Source: Myxococcales bacterium
GTDB taxonomy: Bacteria > Myxococcota_A > Polyangia > Polyangiales > JADJMO01
DNA length: 64,000 nt
NCBI GenBank assembly: GCA_016709545.1
Contig: JADJMO010000001.1
Location: 124,001-188,000, forward strand
Reading direction: 5' to 3'
This document shows, in pieces, positions 28,283 through 37,342 of the stretch. The position numbers and the translations under genes are program-made. Every line of letters begins with the position of its first letter. The first letter of the stretch is position 1. The notes under the pieces were generated by a model, which worked only from the letters and a program-made list of their open reading frames with translations, was not told where the DNA came from and did no database searches.

Positions 28283-30652
28283 GTGACCGCCGTACCCTGG
28301 TCCCGCGAGACCGGCCTCGAGGCCGTGGTGAACAAGTGGCTCGCGCGTGGCGTCGTCCGCGACGACATCGTCGCCGACGAGGAGCGCGCCTCGTCCTCCG
28401 GGCACTACGCCGAGATCCCCGAGGGGCTCCCGGCGCCGCTCCGGGCGGCCCTCGCCCAGCGCGGGATCGGCTCCCTCTACGCGCACCAGGTCGACGCGTT
28501 CCGCGCGGCGACCAGCGGCAAGCACGTGGTGGTGGCCACCCCGACCGCGTCGGGCAAGTCGCTCTGCTTCCACCTGCCGGTGCTCACCGCGCTCCTCGAG
28601 AACCCACGCGCCCGCGCGATGTACCTGTTCCCGACCAAGGCCCTCGCGCGCGACCAGGAGGCCTCGCTCCGCGCGCTGATGCAGGAGGCCGGCGTGTTCC
28701 AGAAGGGCGTCGGCGGCGCGGTCGTCTACGACGGCGACACCCCGGGCGACGCGCGCCGCGCGGCCCGCGAGAAGAGCGGCATCGTCCTCACCAACCCCGA
28801 CATGCTGCACGCGGGCATCCTCCCGCACCACGCCGCCTGGTCGGCCACGTTCCAGCAATTGAAGTACGTCGTGCTCGACGAGCTCCACACCTACAAGGGG
28901 GTGTTCGGCTCGCACCTCGCCAACGTGATCCGCCGGCTCCGTCGGGTGTGCCGTTTCCATGGGTCCGACCCGATCTTCGTCTGCGCCACCGCCACCATCG
29001 GCAACCCGCGCGAGCACGCGGCCCGGCTGCTCGGGCTCGATCCCGACGAGATCGTGCTGCTCGACCAGAGTGGCGCGCCCCGCGGCACGCGCCGGGTGCT
29101 CGTCTACAACCCGCCCGTGGTGAACGCGGAGCTCGGCATCCGCGGCTCGTGCCCCAAGCGCGCCGTGCGCTTCACCGCCGATCTGCTCAAGGCGCGCGTG
29201 CCCACCAGCCTGTTCGGCGCCTCCCGCAACGGCGTCGAGACGATGCTCAAGTACCTGCGCGAGGCCACCGCCGGGCACGTCCCGCCCGACGCGATCATGG
29301 GCTACCGCGGCGGCTACCTGGCCGACCAGCGCCGCAAGATCGAGGAGGGTCTGCGCAAGGGCGACATCCTCGGCGTGGTCGCCACCAACGCGCTCGAGCT
29401 CGGGGTCGACATCGGCGAGCTCGACGCGGTGGTGTGCGCCGGATACCCGGGCTCGATCGCGGCCACCTGGCAGCGGTTCGGTCGCGCGGGCCGCCGTGGC
29501 GCGCCCAGCATCGCGCTGCTCGTGGCCTCGAGCGCCGCCGTCGACCAGTACCTCGCGCGCGAGCCCAACTACCTGCTCGGCTCCCCCGTCGAGGAGGCGC
29601 GCATCGACCCGAACAACGTCGAGATCCTCGTGCAGCACATCAAGTGCGCGGCGTTCGAGGCGCCGTTCGAGGACGGCGAGGGCTTCGGCGATCTCGGCGC
29701 CGATTCCACCCGCGACGCGCTGCTCTGGCTCGCCGACTCGGGCCTGGTCCACGAGGTGCGCGCGGGGGACAAGGCGCGCTTCCACTGGGCGAGCGACGTC
29801 TACCCGGCGAACCACGTGCCCCTGCGGTCGGTGTCGTGGGACAACGTCGTCATCGTCGAGCAGCGCGCCGAGCTGCAGGACCGCACGATCGCCGAGCTCG
29901 ACTGGCGCGCCGCGCAGACGATGCTGCACGAGCAGGCCATCTACCAGCAAGACGGCGCGCAGTACCAGGTCGAGCGCTTCGACTTCGAGAACCACAAGGC
30001 GTACATCCGCCTCGTCGACCCGGACTACTACACCGAGGCCATGACCTACACGAAGGTGGCCGTGCTCGAGGAGGCTGCCCGCGGCACCACGGGCGACGCG
30101 GTGCTCGCCCACGGCGAGGTGCAGGTGGTCGAGAAGGTCGTCGGCTACAAGAAGATCAAGTTCCACACGCACGAGAACTGCGGCTACGGCGACGTGCGCC
30201 TCCCGGATCTCGAGCTGCACACCACGTCGTGCTGGGTCACGCTGCCGGAGTCGCTGGTCGCCGCGCTCGCCGAGCAAGGCCTCGGTCGCTCCGGGGTGGT
30301 CGACGCGCTCCGCGGCGTGGGGCGCGCGCTCGAGACGGTCGCCACGATCGCCTTGATGTGCGACCCGCGCGACCTCGCGATGGTGGTGGAGGACAAGGCC
30401 ACCGCGCAGGAAGACGCGGCGTTCACGCCCACGCTCCACCTCTACGACGCGTACCCGGGCGGCATCGGCCTCTCGCCGCGCGTGCACTCGATGTTCGCGG
30501 CGCTGCTCGCGCGGGCCCGCGGGCTCGTGTCGGGGTGCACGTGCGAGGGCGGCTGCCCGGGGTGCGTGGGGCCGTCGGTGGATCCAGGGAGCCGCCGCAA
30601 GAACCACGCGCTCATGCTGTTCGACCACCTCGCCGCCGAGACGATGCACTGA
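28283..30652 (+). CDS. DEAD/DEAH-box DNA helicase, MrfA/YprA-like
   Basis: 789 residues from GTG 28283. Superfamily 2 motifs are in order: Walker A TPTASGKS (about residue 92), DELH (about 200), CATATIGNP (motif III), TNALELGVDIG and QRFGRAGRRG (motifs V-VI). The C-terminal DUF1998 part carries CTCEGGCPGC, a four-Cys zinc site. In Bacillus, MrfA with this layout repairs mitomycin C lesions. The palindrome at 28247-28269 directly upstream may make it damage-inducible. No MrfB-type exonuclease gene is adjacent. Confidence 0.92.
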   Translation: MTAVPWSRETGLEAVVNKWLARGVVRDDIVADEERASSSGHYAEIPEGLPAPLRAALAQRGIGSLYAHQVDAFRAATSGKHVVVATPTASGKSLCFHLPVLTALLENPRARAMYLFPTKALARDQEASLRALMQEAGVFQKGVGGAVVYDGDTPGDARRAAREKSGIVLTNPDMLHAGILPHHAAWSATFQQLKYVVLDELHTYKGVFGSHLANVIRRLRRVCRFHGSDPIFVCATATIGNPREHAARLLGLDPDEIVLLDQSGAPRGTRRVLVYNPPVVNAELGIRGSCPKRAVRFTADLLKARVPTSLFGASRNGVETMLKYLREATAGHVPPDAIMGYRGGYLADQRRKIEEGLRKGDILGVVATNALELGVDIGELDAVVCAGYPGSIAATWQRFGRAGRRGAPSIALLVASSAAVDQYLAREPNYLLGSPVEEARIDPNNVEILVQHIKCAAFEAPFEDGEGFGDLGADSTRDALLWLADSGLVHEVRAGDKARFHWASDVYPANHVPLRSVSWDNVVIVEQRAELQDRTIAELDWRAAQTMLHEQAIYQQDGAQYQVERFDFENHKAYIRLVDPDYYTEAMTYTKVAVLEEAARGTTGDAVLAHGEVQVVEKVVGYKKIKFHTHENCGYGDVRLPDLELHTTSCWVTLPESLVAALAEQGLGRSGVVDALRGVGRALETVATIALMCDPRDLAMVVEDKATAQEDAAFTPTLHLYDAYPGGIGLSPRVHSMFAALLARARGLVSGCTCEGGCPGCVGPSVDPGSRRKNHALMLFDHLAAETMH

Positions 30653-30820
30653 CGAGCGTGAGTCTGCGATCAAGCTCGTAGGTTTGATGGCGCTGTCCGA
30701 AGCATGCGTCGAGGGTCACATCGGTGATGCACGATCGCGCGCAACAAGCGTGAATTCCGCGAGAGAAGCGGGTATTTGCAGAGTGTAGGTGCTGGTATGC
30801 GGCGTGCTGTCCGTCGACGC

Positions 30821-31651
30821 ATGAACCGTCGCTCTGCCCTCACCTCGGCCTTCGTCGCCGCGACCTTCTCCCTCGGCGCTCTCTCGGGATGCGCGGCGCA
30901 ACACGCCGACCCCGTCGACGACGGCGTGGAGGTCGAGGGCGAGTTCGTCCAGGGCGGGTTCGTGATCGCCGGCGCGGCCGAGCTCGCGACCACGGTCGGG
31001 GCCGCCGGCACGGCGATCGTCTGCAACGTGGTCTGCGTGACCGTGGCGGTCGTCGCCGTGGTCGGCACCACCATCACGGTCGCCTACTTCAGCACGCGCG
31101 ACCGGGAGCAAGTGCCCCCGGCCAAGGCCAGCAAGGTGCGGCTGAACCTCGACTGGAACAACGCCGGCGCCGTGTGCCCCGCGGTCAGCCCTCGAGCGCT
31201 CACCTTCCTCTCCGATCGCTACACGCGTTGCCTCGCGGGGCGTGGTGGTCTGAGCGCCTGCCAGGCCCGCACCTACGCCGAGGCCGAGAAGGTCCAGGCC
31301 TGCGAGTCGAGTGGCGGCGGGGCGACGTGCGCGACGGAGGCGTACGTCACCTCCTCGAGCAGCTCGTGCCCGCGCAACGAGAGCTTCTCGCCCGAGCGCA
31401 CCGACGACGCGAGCGGCTGCACCGACAAGAAGGGCGCGCTCCGCTGCAAGTCGGCGCGGCACTACCCGTGCGATGGCGTGCACACCCACGGCACGCTCTC
31501 GTACAACGAGGTGCGGAGCGGCAGGTGCGTCGCCGAGAAGAAGAAGGCCGTCCGCTGCGAGGGGGCGTTCACCATCGGCGGGGCCTGCGACGGCTCGACG
31601 GTCGAGTGCGGCGCGGGCGGGCCCCAGACGAGCGGGATATGGCCGAACTGA
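30821..31651 (+). CDS. Cys-rich lipoprotein with paired transmembrane-like segment
   Basis: 276 residues from ATG 30821 (MNRRSALTSAF); earlier in-frame starts at 30776 and 30797 would lengthen the signal. The lipobox is LSGC. Residues ~55-95 form a long hydrophobic stretch (AELATTVGAAGTAIVCNVVC, VAVVAVVGTTITVAYF), odd for a lipoprotein and suggestive of membrane insertion. The C-terminal domain is Cys/Ser-rich with HYPCDGVHTHGTLSYNEV, whose HxH could be a metal or nuclease site. The stop overlaps the next gene by 13 bp. The layout (lipid anchor, hydrophobic insertion region, His-rich end, coupled cytosolic partner) recalls toxin-immunity pairs, but this is inference only. Confidence 0.65.
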   Translation: MNRRSALTSAFVAATFSLGALSGCAAQHADPVDDGVEVEGEFVQGGFVIAGAAELATTVGAAGTAIVCNVVCVTVAVVAVVGTTITVAYFSTRDREQVPPAKASKVRLNLDWNNAGAVCPAVSPRALTFLSDRYTRCLAGRGGLSACQARTYAEAEKVQACESSGGGATCATEAYVTSSSSSCPRNESFSPERTDDASGCTDKKGALRCKSARHYPCDGVHTHGTLSYNEVRSGRCVAEKKKAVRCEGAFTIGGACDGSTVECGAGGPQTSGIWPN

Positions 31652-32181
31652 GCGCGTTCCTCGGTTGGGCGCCCAAGCTCCTCGCGCGGCCGCCGACGCC
31701 TGCGCCAGGGGTGGAGTGGATCGCCTCGGCGAGCCCGTGCCTCGCGAAGACCGCCGAGGGGTACTGGAGCGATCCGACGCGCAACGCGGCGCTCCTCTAC
31801 GACACCCGGCAGCAGGCGTTGACCGTGGAGGGCGCGAACGCGCTCGCGCTGCTCGGGTTCCGGGCGCTCGGTGTGCGCTTCGACGCCGACGGGCCCCACG
31901 AGGTCGCGGCGACGCAGACCTTCGGGGACACCACCGCGGCCGAGGCCCCAGGTCCGCACGATCGACGTCTCGGGTTCGACGTCGTGCAGTTCGACGCGAT
32001 GGGGTTCGGTTGCGCGCCGCTGTCGTGCAACGGTCTCTACCCTGGCCGCGCGGTGAACCAGTACGGCTTGTTCGAAGACGAGGAGGCTGCGCGCGAGTTC
32101 GGCGAGCACGTCGGCCGGGTGGGCCTCTACGAGCCGCCGCCGTTCCACCTGGTGGAGGTGTGGGGCGACCTCGCCGAATGA
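31639..32181 (+). CDS. Small cytoplasmic protein, possible immunity partner
   Basis: 180 residues starting 13 bp inside the previous gene. It has no signal peptide. Acidic overall, with GFGCAPLSCNGLYPG, AVNQYGLFEDEEAARE and a C-terminal PPPFHLVEVWGDL, a wording I associate with small myxobacterial proteins found after secreted Cys-rich proteins. The overlap implies translational coupling. I do not know a function. An immunity role follows only from its position and soluble nature. Confidence 0.65.
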   Translation: MAELSAFLGWAPKLLARPPTPAPGVEWIASASPCLAKTAEGYWSDPTRNAALLYDTRQQALTVEGANALALLGFRALGVRFDADGPHEVAATQTFGDTTAAEAPGPHDRRLGFDVVQFDAMGFGCAPLSCNGLYPGRAVNQYGLFEDEEAAREFGEHVGRVGLYEPPPFHLVEVWGDLAE

Positions 32182-32225
32182 GGTCAGCATGGCTCTGACG
32201 TCGAGTCGCGCGCTATCGTTCGCGG

Positions 32226-33092
32226 GTGCGTGCCATGGCCCTGATCCTGGGTCTCGTACTCGGCTGCAACGCGAGCGAGCCGGCACCCGTCGTCACGCCC
32301 GTGGTCCGCGAGACCCGCTGGTTCCGCGCGACCCTCTCCCTGCGTGGCGCGCATCGGGCATGGGAGAGGGCCGGCCTCGATCTCGATGGTCGCGTCACGA
32401 CCGCCGACGCCTCCAGGAGCAACACCAACGTGTGCCTCCGCGCTCCGAAGCAGCCGAACTCGGCGAACACGGACGGGCCGCAGGGGATCGACAACAACTT
32501 CGGGCAGCACGTGGTGCAGGCGGCGGAGTCGCTCGGACTCGATCTCGACGCCGCCGTCTCGGGCGCTGCGGCGATCGTGATCCGTCTCGACGACTGGCCA
32601 CCCGTCGACGCGGATCACGGGACCGGCACGCTGTTCCTCACCACGCCCGACGGACTTCACGTCTACGAGCCCGGAGGGATCGCGCTCTCTCGGACGGGGT
32701 ACCGCTCGTTCGAGGTACCCGACACTCTTGGCCCTCTGGTCGTTCCCGTTCCGCTCGGAGACGTCACCGCGAAGCTCGAGCTCCATCGACTGCGCCTCGT
32801 GGTCGGCACGTCGGAGGTCCAGATCGGCGCAGTGCTGCCGCGTGACTCCCTCTTCGTCCCGGACCGGCTGAACGGCCGCTTCTGTGGCGTCGCAGTGGTG
32901 CCGCTCCGGCAGGCGATGGAGGCGCTCGACCTGGTGATGGGCGGCGCGCAGCTCCAGGATCCCAAGGTGCCGTGCGATGCGATCTCGATCGGCTTCTCGC
33001 TGCCGATCGTCCCCACCGTCGAGCCCATCGACGTCGTGCCGGCGATCGCGATCCCTCCCCTCGTGTGCGACGTGATCGAGCCGCCCGTCTAG
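32226..33092 (+). CDS. Predicted lipoprotein of unknown function
   Basis: 288 residues from GTG 32226 (ATG 32235 is also possible). A very short signal ends in VLGC at residue 14. The mature part is beta-rich with LDLDGRVTTADASRSNTNVC and only a few cysteines. Its TAG overlaps the CTA stop of the convergent gene in a shared CTAG (33089-33092). No family recognised. Confidence 0.75.
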   Translation: MRAMALILGLVLGCNASEPAPVVTPVVRETRWFRATLSLRGAHRAWERAGLDLDGRVTTADASRSNTNVCLRAPKQPNSANTDGPQGIDNNFGQHVVQAAESLGLDLDAAVSGAAAIVIRLDDWPPVDADHGTGTLFLTTPDGLHVYEPGGIALSRTGYRSFEVPDTLGPLVVPVPLGDVTAKLELHRLRLVVGTSEVQIGAVLPRDSLFVPDRLNGRFCGVAVVPLRQAMEALDLVMGGAQLQDPKVPCDAISIGFSLPIVPTVEPIDVVPAIAIPPLVCDVIEPPV

Positions 33093-34336
33093 TCGTTCGA
33101 TCGAGTCTTCTGCAGGGCCTCCGCCATCGCCTCCTCGTCCGCTGCCGCCGCGGCCTCGAGCGCCACGCGGAGCTCCGGTGAGGCGGTGGCCTCGGCGGCC
33201 ACGCGCAGGCGCGCCTTCCCTGCGTCGTCCAGCGACGGCGCGACCGCCGCGGCCGCCGCGATGCGTACGTGGACGGGCCCTTCCGGCCTCGTCGCCACCG
33301 AGAGCAGCTGCCTCGCCGTCAGCGGCGCCGTCTGCCGGAAATCGTCCGCCTTGCCGAACGTGTCGCGCAGCGCCGCGAGCCACGCCGAGCCCTCGCGTCC
33401 CTCCGCGGCGAGCGCCCGCGCCGCCTCCTCGAGATCGACCCCCTCGTCGTGCGCGAGGCGCGCCTCCTCGATGCGCTCGACGATCGCCTGCACGTCGGCG
33501 CGTCCGCGCTGGACCGCTTCGGCCATCATGCTCGAGGGCGTGACCACGACGACGTCGTGCGGCGCCTCGACCCCACGGAGCACCAGCCGCAGGTAGATCG
33601 ACGTACGTCCCGCCGTCGATCCACCCACGACCACGCTCGCCGAGACGATGTCGCCGATGGGGATGCGACGCTCCGTCCACAGCCAGCGCAGCACGAGGCC
33701 GTCGGCGCCGACCACCACGCTGCCCGGGATCAGCATCGGGATCACGGCGAGCAGGTAGGGAGCCATCAGGAGCGCGAACGGCGGCATGAAGCCGAACCCC
33801 TTGCGGCAGACGATGGCGATCACGACCGCGAGCGGGATCGTCGCGAGCCACGTGAGGAGGCGGTTGCGCAGGTTGGTGCGGCTCGGGGCGACGACGCCGA
33901 ACTTTGCTGCTTTCTGCGTGGCGTCGACCCCGAGCGCCTCGAGGAGCACACGGGCGTCCTCGATGCGCGGCAGCACGAGGTGCGTGCTCCGCTCGGTCCG
34001 CAGGAGCACGTGGGCGCCATCGGCCTCCTGCCACGCCCGGCCCTCGCGGACCTCGCTCTTGTGGAGGAGTCGCGTGGTGCCGAGGCGCAGGGTGTCGCGG
34101 TCGAGCTCGAGACGGCCCTTGGTGAGCCGCGGCGACGAGGTCACGAGCCCGATCAGCCCACCCAGGAAGCCGAGGATCAGGCCGACGCCGACGCCGTTCG
34201 CGAGCAGCGGCAACAGGGCCTTGCCCGTGTGCAACCACAGCATCGCGAGCGGCCCGACCGCGAAGGCGGGCAGTCCGATCCTCAGCGCGCGCGACACACC
34301 CCGCGGCTCGAGGCGGGTCGCGAAGACGGGCTCCAC
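33089..34336 (-). CDS. Membrane protein with cytoplasmic C-terminal helical domain
   Basis: 415 residues. Two transmembrane helices are near residues 20-65 and a second pair at 160-205 (LLTWLATIPLAVVIAIVC, FALLMAPYLLAVIPMLIPG). The part between and after the pairs is PH-like in pattern (LTKGRLELDRDTLRLGTTRLLHK, then VVGADGLVLRWLW), as in bacterial bPH/DUF304-type membrane proteins. The last ~130 residues are Ala/Glu-rich helices. Function unknown. Convergent with the lipoprotein at a shared CTAG, and 10 bp after the oxidoreductase stop on the same strand. Confidence 0.75.
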   Translation of the reverse strand: MEPVFATRLEPRGVSRALRIGLPAFAVGPLAMLWLHTGKALLPLLANGVGVGLILGFLGGLIGLVTSSPRLTKGRLELDRDTLRLGTTRLLHKSEVREGRAWQEADGAHVLLRTERSTHLVLPRIEDARVLLEALGVDATQKAAKFGVVAPSRTNLRNRLLTWLATIPLAVVIAIVCRKGFGFMPPFALLMAPYLLAVIPMLIPGSVVVGADGLVLRWLWTERRIPIGDIVSASVVVGGSTAGRTSIYLRLVLRGVEAPHDVVVVTPSSMMAEAVQRGRADVQAIVERIEEARLAHDEGVDLEEAARALAAEGREGSAWLAALRDTFGKADDFRQTAPLTARQLLSVATRPEGPVHVRIAAAAAVAPSLDDAGKARLRVAAEATASPELRVALEAAAAADEEAMAEALQKTRSND

Positions 34337-34346
34337 GCCGCGGAGC

Positions 34347-35000
34347 CTACCCCGGCGCGCCGAGCGCGTTCACGTCGTCGTTCTCGAGCACCCGCTTCTC
34401 GTGGCCGCGCTTCGCCACCCGCAGCATCGCGCGGCCGACGAGCTCGGTCGTCGTGACGTACCGCGGGATGGTCTTGCGGAGCAGCGGCGTGAGCGGCGCC
34501 ATCACGGTGTAGAGCGCGCGATAGAGGCGCGTCTTCGACTGGATCCCGTGCAGCGGCTGGATCACCGCCGGGCGGAACATGTGCGCGCTCCGGAACGGCA
34601 TCGCGAGGAGCGCGTCCTCGGTCTCGCCCTTCACGCGCGCCCACATCGCGCGACCCTTGGTGCCGGCGCCCGAGACGTAGAGGAAGCGCAGCGTGGGGCT
34701 CGCGAGCACCTTCGCCACCGAGAGCGTGAGATCCAGCGTGACCTTGCGATACTGGGCCTCGCTCATGCCCGCGGCCGAGACCCCGAGGCAGAAGAGGCAC
34801 GCGTCGTAACCGGCGAGCTGGTCGGCGATCGGGGCGAGGTCGTACAGGTCCGCGCAGACGATCTCGCGGACCTTCGGGGCCTTCTCGCCGATCGAGGCGC
34901 GCCCCACGCAGAGCACCTCGTCGATCTCCGGATCGAGGAGCGCCTCGCGGAGCACGCCTTGCCCGACCATGCCCGTGGCCCCGAACAGCAGGATCTTCAT
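34347..35000 (-). CDS. NAD(P)-binding Rossmann-fold oxidoreductase (atypical SDR)
   Basis: 217 residues from ATG 35000, overlapping the previous stop (ATGA). The nucleotide-binding motif GATGMVGQGV is at residues 7-16. The usual YxxxK triad is not obvious; FLYVSGAGTKGRAMWARVKGETEDAL holds a Ser and a Lys but no Tyr in place, so it may be a binding or sensor protein of the atypical SDR/HIM-type group rather than a dehydrogenase. It is coupled to the YkgJ-type gene. Confidence 0.85.
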   Translation of the reverse strand: MKILLFGATGMVGQGVLREALLDPEIDEVLCVGRASIGEKAPKVREIVCADLYDLAPIADQLAGYDACLFCLGVSAAGMSEAQYRKVTLDLTLSVAKVLASPTLRFLYVSGAGTKGRAMWARVKGETEDALLAMPFRSAHMFRPAVIQPLHGIQSKTRLYRALYTVMAPLTPLLRKTIPRYVTTTELVGRAMLRVAKRGHEKRVLENDDVNALGAPG

Positions 35001-35758
35001 TGCGTGCTTCGATGCCGCGAAGCGCGGGTGGGCGCAGACGGCTGGCCCAGGATCGCGGTGAGCTCGGTGCTGGTGCGGGTCCGGGCGGGATCGAGCGCAG
35101 AAAGAGGCAGCTCGTGCTCGTGCTCGAGCGCGATGGCGAGCGCGTGGTGGAGCTCGTAGTGATCCGGTGCCAGGCCCGCGTGCTTCATGCCCTCGAGCAT
35201 CCCGACCACCACCGCCGAGGTGTTCCAGGAGAGGCTGGGGGCGGCGGGGATCTCTGGCGCCGTCGCGGGCTCGCGGTGGGCCGCCTCGCACGCGCCGCGG
35301 TCGGTCGAGTGCGCGCGCCGGCACCCGAGCGGGCGCTGCTCGTACACGGCGCAGAGGCCGCGCGAGTCGAGGAAGGCGCAGGGGATCTGCTCGCGCCGGT
35401 ACGCCTCGCTCGCGAGTCCCCTCGTGCGCCTGGCGGTCTTCTCGACGCGGATCGCGAGGCCGGGCAGCTCGCGCAGGTGGCGCGCGAGGCGCGCGATCTC
35501 CGGCACGGTGACCTCGACCCGCTGGTGGCAGCAATGGCAGCATCCGGCCGCGCACGCCGGCACGGGTTCGCCGTTCGCCGCTCCGAGCACGTCGGCCTGC
35601 ACGCGATCGACGGCGGCGCCGATGTGCTCGACGACGGTGACCGGGTCGACCCCACGACCGAGGGCCTTGGCCACCTCGACCCGCGTGCTCGGCCGGGGCC
35701 CCGCGTCCTCGCCGCCGTACACCGGGCCGAACACGGGCAGCTTGCGACGGGACGCCAT
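34997..35758 (-). CDS. YkgJ-family cysteine-cluster protein
   Basis: 253 residues with the zinc or iron-sulfur cluster pattern CAAGCCHCCHQRVEVT near residue 68 and a second half IPCAFLDSRGLCAVYEQRPLGCR at about 125-147. That layout defines the YkgJ/UPF0153 family, which has no firmly known role. A start region without signal peptide places it in the cytoplasm. It is the first gene of a unit with the Rossmann-fold gene, and its start faces the MscS gene across 83 bp that contain a GTCAC direct repeat. Confidence 0.88.
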   Translation of the reverse strand: MASRRKLPVFGPVYGGEDAGPRPSTRVEVAKALGRGVDPVTVVEHIGAAVDRVQADVLGAANGEPVPACAAGCCHCCHQRVEVTVPEIARLARHLRELPGLAIRVEKTARRTRGLASEAYRREQIPCAFLDSRGLCAVYEQRPLGCRRAHSTDRGACEAAHREPATAPEIPAAPSLSWNTSAVVVGMLEGMKHAGLAPDHYELHHALAIALEHEHELPLSALDPARTRTSTELTAILGQPSAPTRASRHRSTQ

Positions 35759-35777
35759 GCGTGGAGGCTAGGTCGCC

Positions 35778-35793
35778 GTCACCCTTTCGTCAC
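35778..35793 (+). promoter_or_regulatory. GTCAC-N6-GTCAC direct repeat upstream of the MscS channel gene
   Basis: GTCAC at 35778 and 35789, 11 bp apart, as at 3900-3915 and 4708-4723. It is 50-64 bp before the MscS start and 20 bp before the YkgJ-type gene on the other strand, so it could affect both. Confidence 0.45.
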
Positions 35794-35841
35794 GCGTTTG
35801 GCCGTTCTTCGGGGGGTCTGCGACCATCGTCGGTGGCGATG

Positions 35842-37328
35842 AATCCGGCGACGATCATGTCGATGAGCCTCGGCGTGCGGCTCGCGGCCACGACGGCCGT
35901 GGCGGCGCTGCTCCTGACGATCGTCGCGCCGCGGGCGCTGAAATCGCGTCCGCGCTCCGTCCTCGGGTTCTGCGTGGGCTACGCGTTGCTCGAGCTCGCG
36001 GCCCTCACGGTGACCCCGGGCACCTCGGGGCGGCGCATGCTCGAGGGGCTCGCCGACGTCTCCCTCGCGCTCGGCATCGCGCAGCTCCTCTACTTCGTGG
36101 TCCTCGACCTCGTCGTCGAGCGGGGCGGGCGGCTGCCGCTCAACCAGCTGCTGCGCGACATCGTGCGCGTGATCGCCTACGTCGTCGCGGCGCTCACGGG
36201 GCTCCGCGCGTCGGGGATCGAGGCCAGCTCGATCCTCACCACCGGCACCGTGCTCACCGCGGTGGTCGGTCTCGCGCTGCAGGAGACCCTCGGCAACCTC
36301 GCGTCCGTGATGTCGATCCAGCTCGACCAGCCGTTCGCGGTCGGCGACTGGCTGCGCATCGACAAGGGGGACATCACCGGTCGTGTGATCTCAGCGAACT
36401 GGCGGTCGGTCACCATCCAGGGCGACGACCGTCTGCACTTCGTGATCCCGAACGGCTACCTCGCGCGGAACCCGTTCACCAACTACTCGCGTCCCGGTGG
36501 CTCGTGCCGGCGCGCGCTCACCGTGACGGTGCCCAACGACGTCCCGCCGACGCGCGTGCGGGCCGCGATCCTGGCGGCGTGCGGCGACTGCCCCGAGGTG
36601 CTCACCGACCCAGCGCCTTCGGTCGTCACCCAGGCTTTCACCGAGCTCGGCATCCAGTACTGGCTCCGGTTCTTCATCGCCGACTTCGCCGCGCGCGACC
36701 GCGTGCACGGCGAGCTCCACACCCGCGTGTGGTTCCACCTGCACCGCGAGAAGATCGACCTCGCCGTGCCCGCCCGGCGCGCCTCGGTGCAGAACGTCGA
36801 CGGCGAGGCCAGGGCCCGCATGGCCGAGGAGGTGGTCGCCGACCGCCGCGCCGCGATCGACGCGGTCGACTTCCTCCGCCCGCTCGGCGACGCCGGCAAG
36901 GACCTGCTCGCGCGTCGCGGGCATCGCAAGCTGTACGCCAAGGGTGAGACCGTCATCCGTCGGGGCGAGACCGGCCGCGAACTCTACATCGTGCGCCGGG
37001 GGGCGGTCGTCATCCGGGTCGACGATCAGGACATCGCGCACCTCGGGGCCGGGCAGTTCTTCGGCGAGCGCGCGCTCCTCACCGGCAGCGCGCGGCACGC
37101 CAACGTGATCACCGAGGAGGAGACCGAGGTCTTCGAGATCGACGACCGCATGTTCCAGGAAGTCCTCCAGGCGCAACCCCAGATCGCGGAGGACATGAGC
37201 CGCATCGTGGCCGAGCGGGAGGCCGAGCTCGCCTGTCGGGTCAGTGGCACCCCGCCGAGCCCCGAGACCACCGGGCAAGGCAACCGCCGACCTCCTCTCG
37301 AAGATCAAATCGGTCTTCGGGCTCTGAC
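35842..37328 (+). CDS. MscS-type mechanosensitive channel with cyclic-nucleotide-binding domain (frameshift near the C-terminus)
   Basis: About 495 residues. Four membrane helices are followed by the MscS pore helix and beta domain: VVGLALQETLGNLASVMSIQ, FAVGDWLRID and VISANWRSVTIQ (about 130-200). A cNMP-binding domain (about 360-460) carries GETVIRRGETGRELYIVRRG and the FFGERALLTGSARHANV phosphate cassette. Similar channel-cNMP fusions are known and are gated or tuned by cyclic nucleotides. The frame reads on into antisense of the next gene. Removing one G at 37273-37275 gives the natural end KATADLLSKIKSVFGL and a stop at 37328. Confidence 0.85.
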
Positions 37329-37342
37329 CGGCCGGTCCGAGC

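Noticed and set aside
28217..30673. An 818-residue frame antisense to the helicase gene
   Set aside because: Same low-complexity composition and no domain; a shadow of the helicase.
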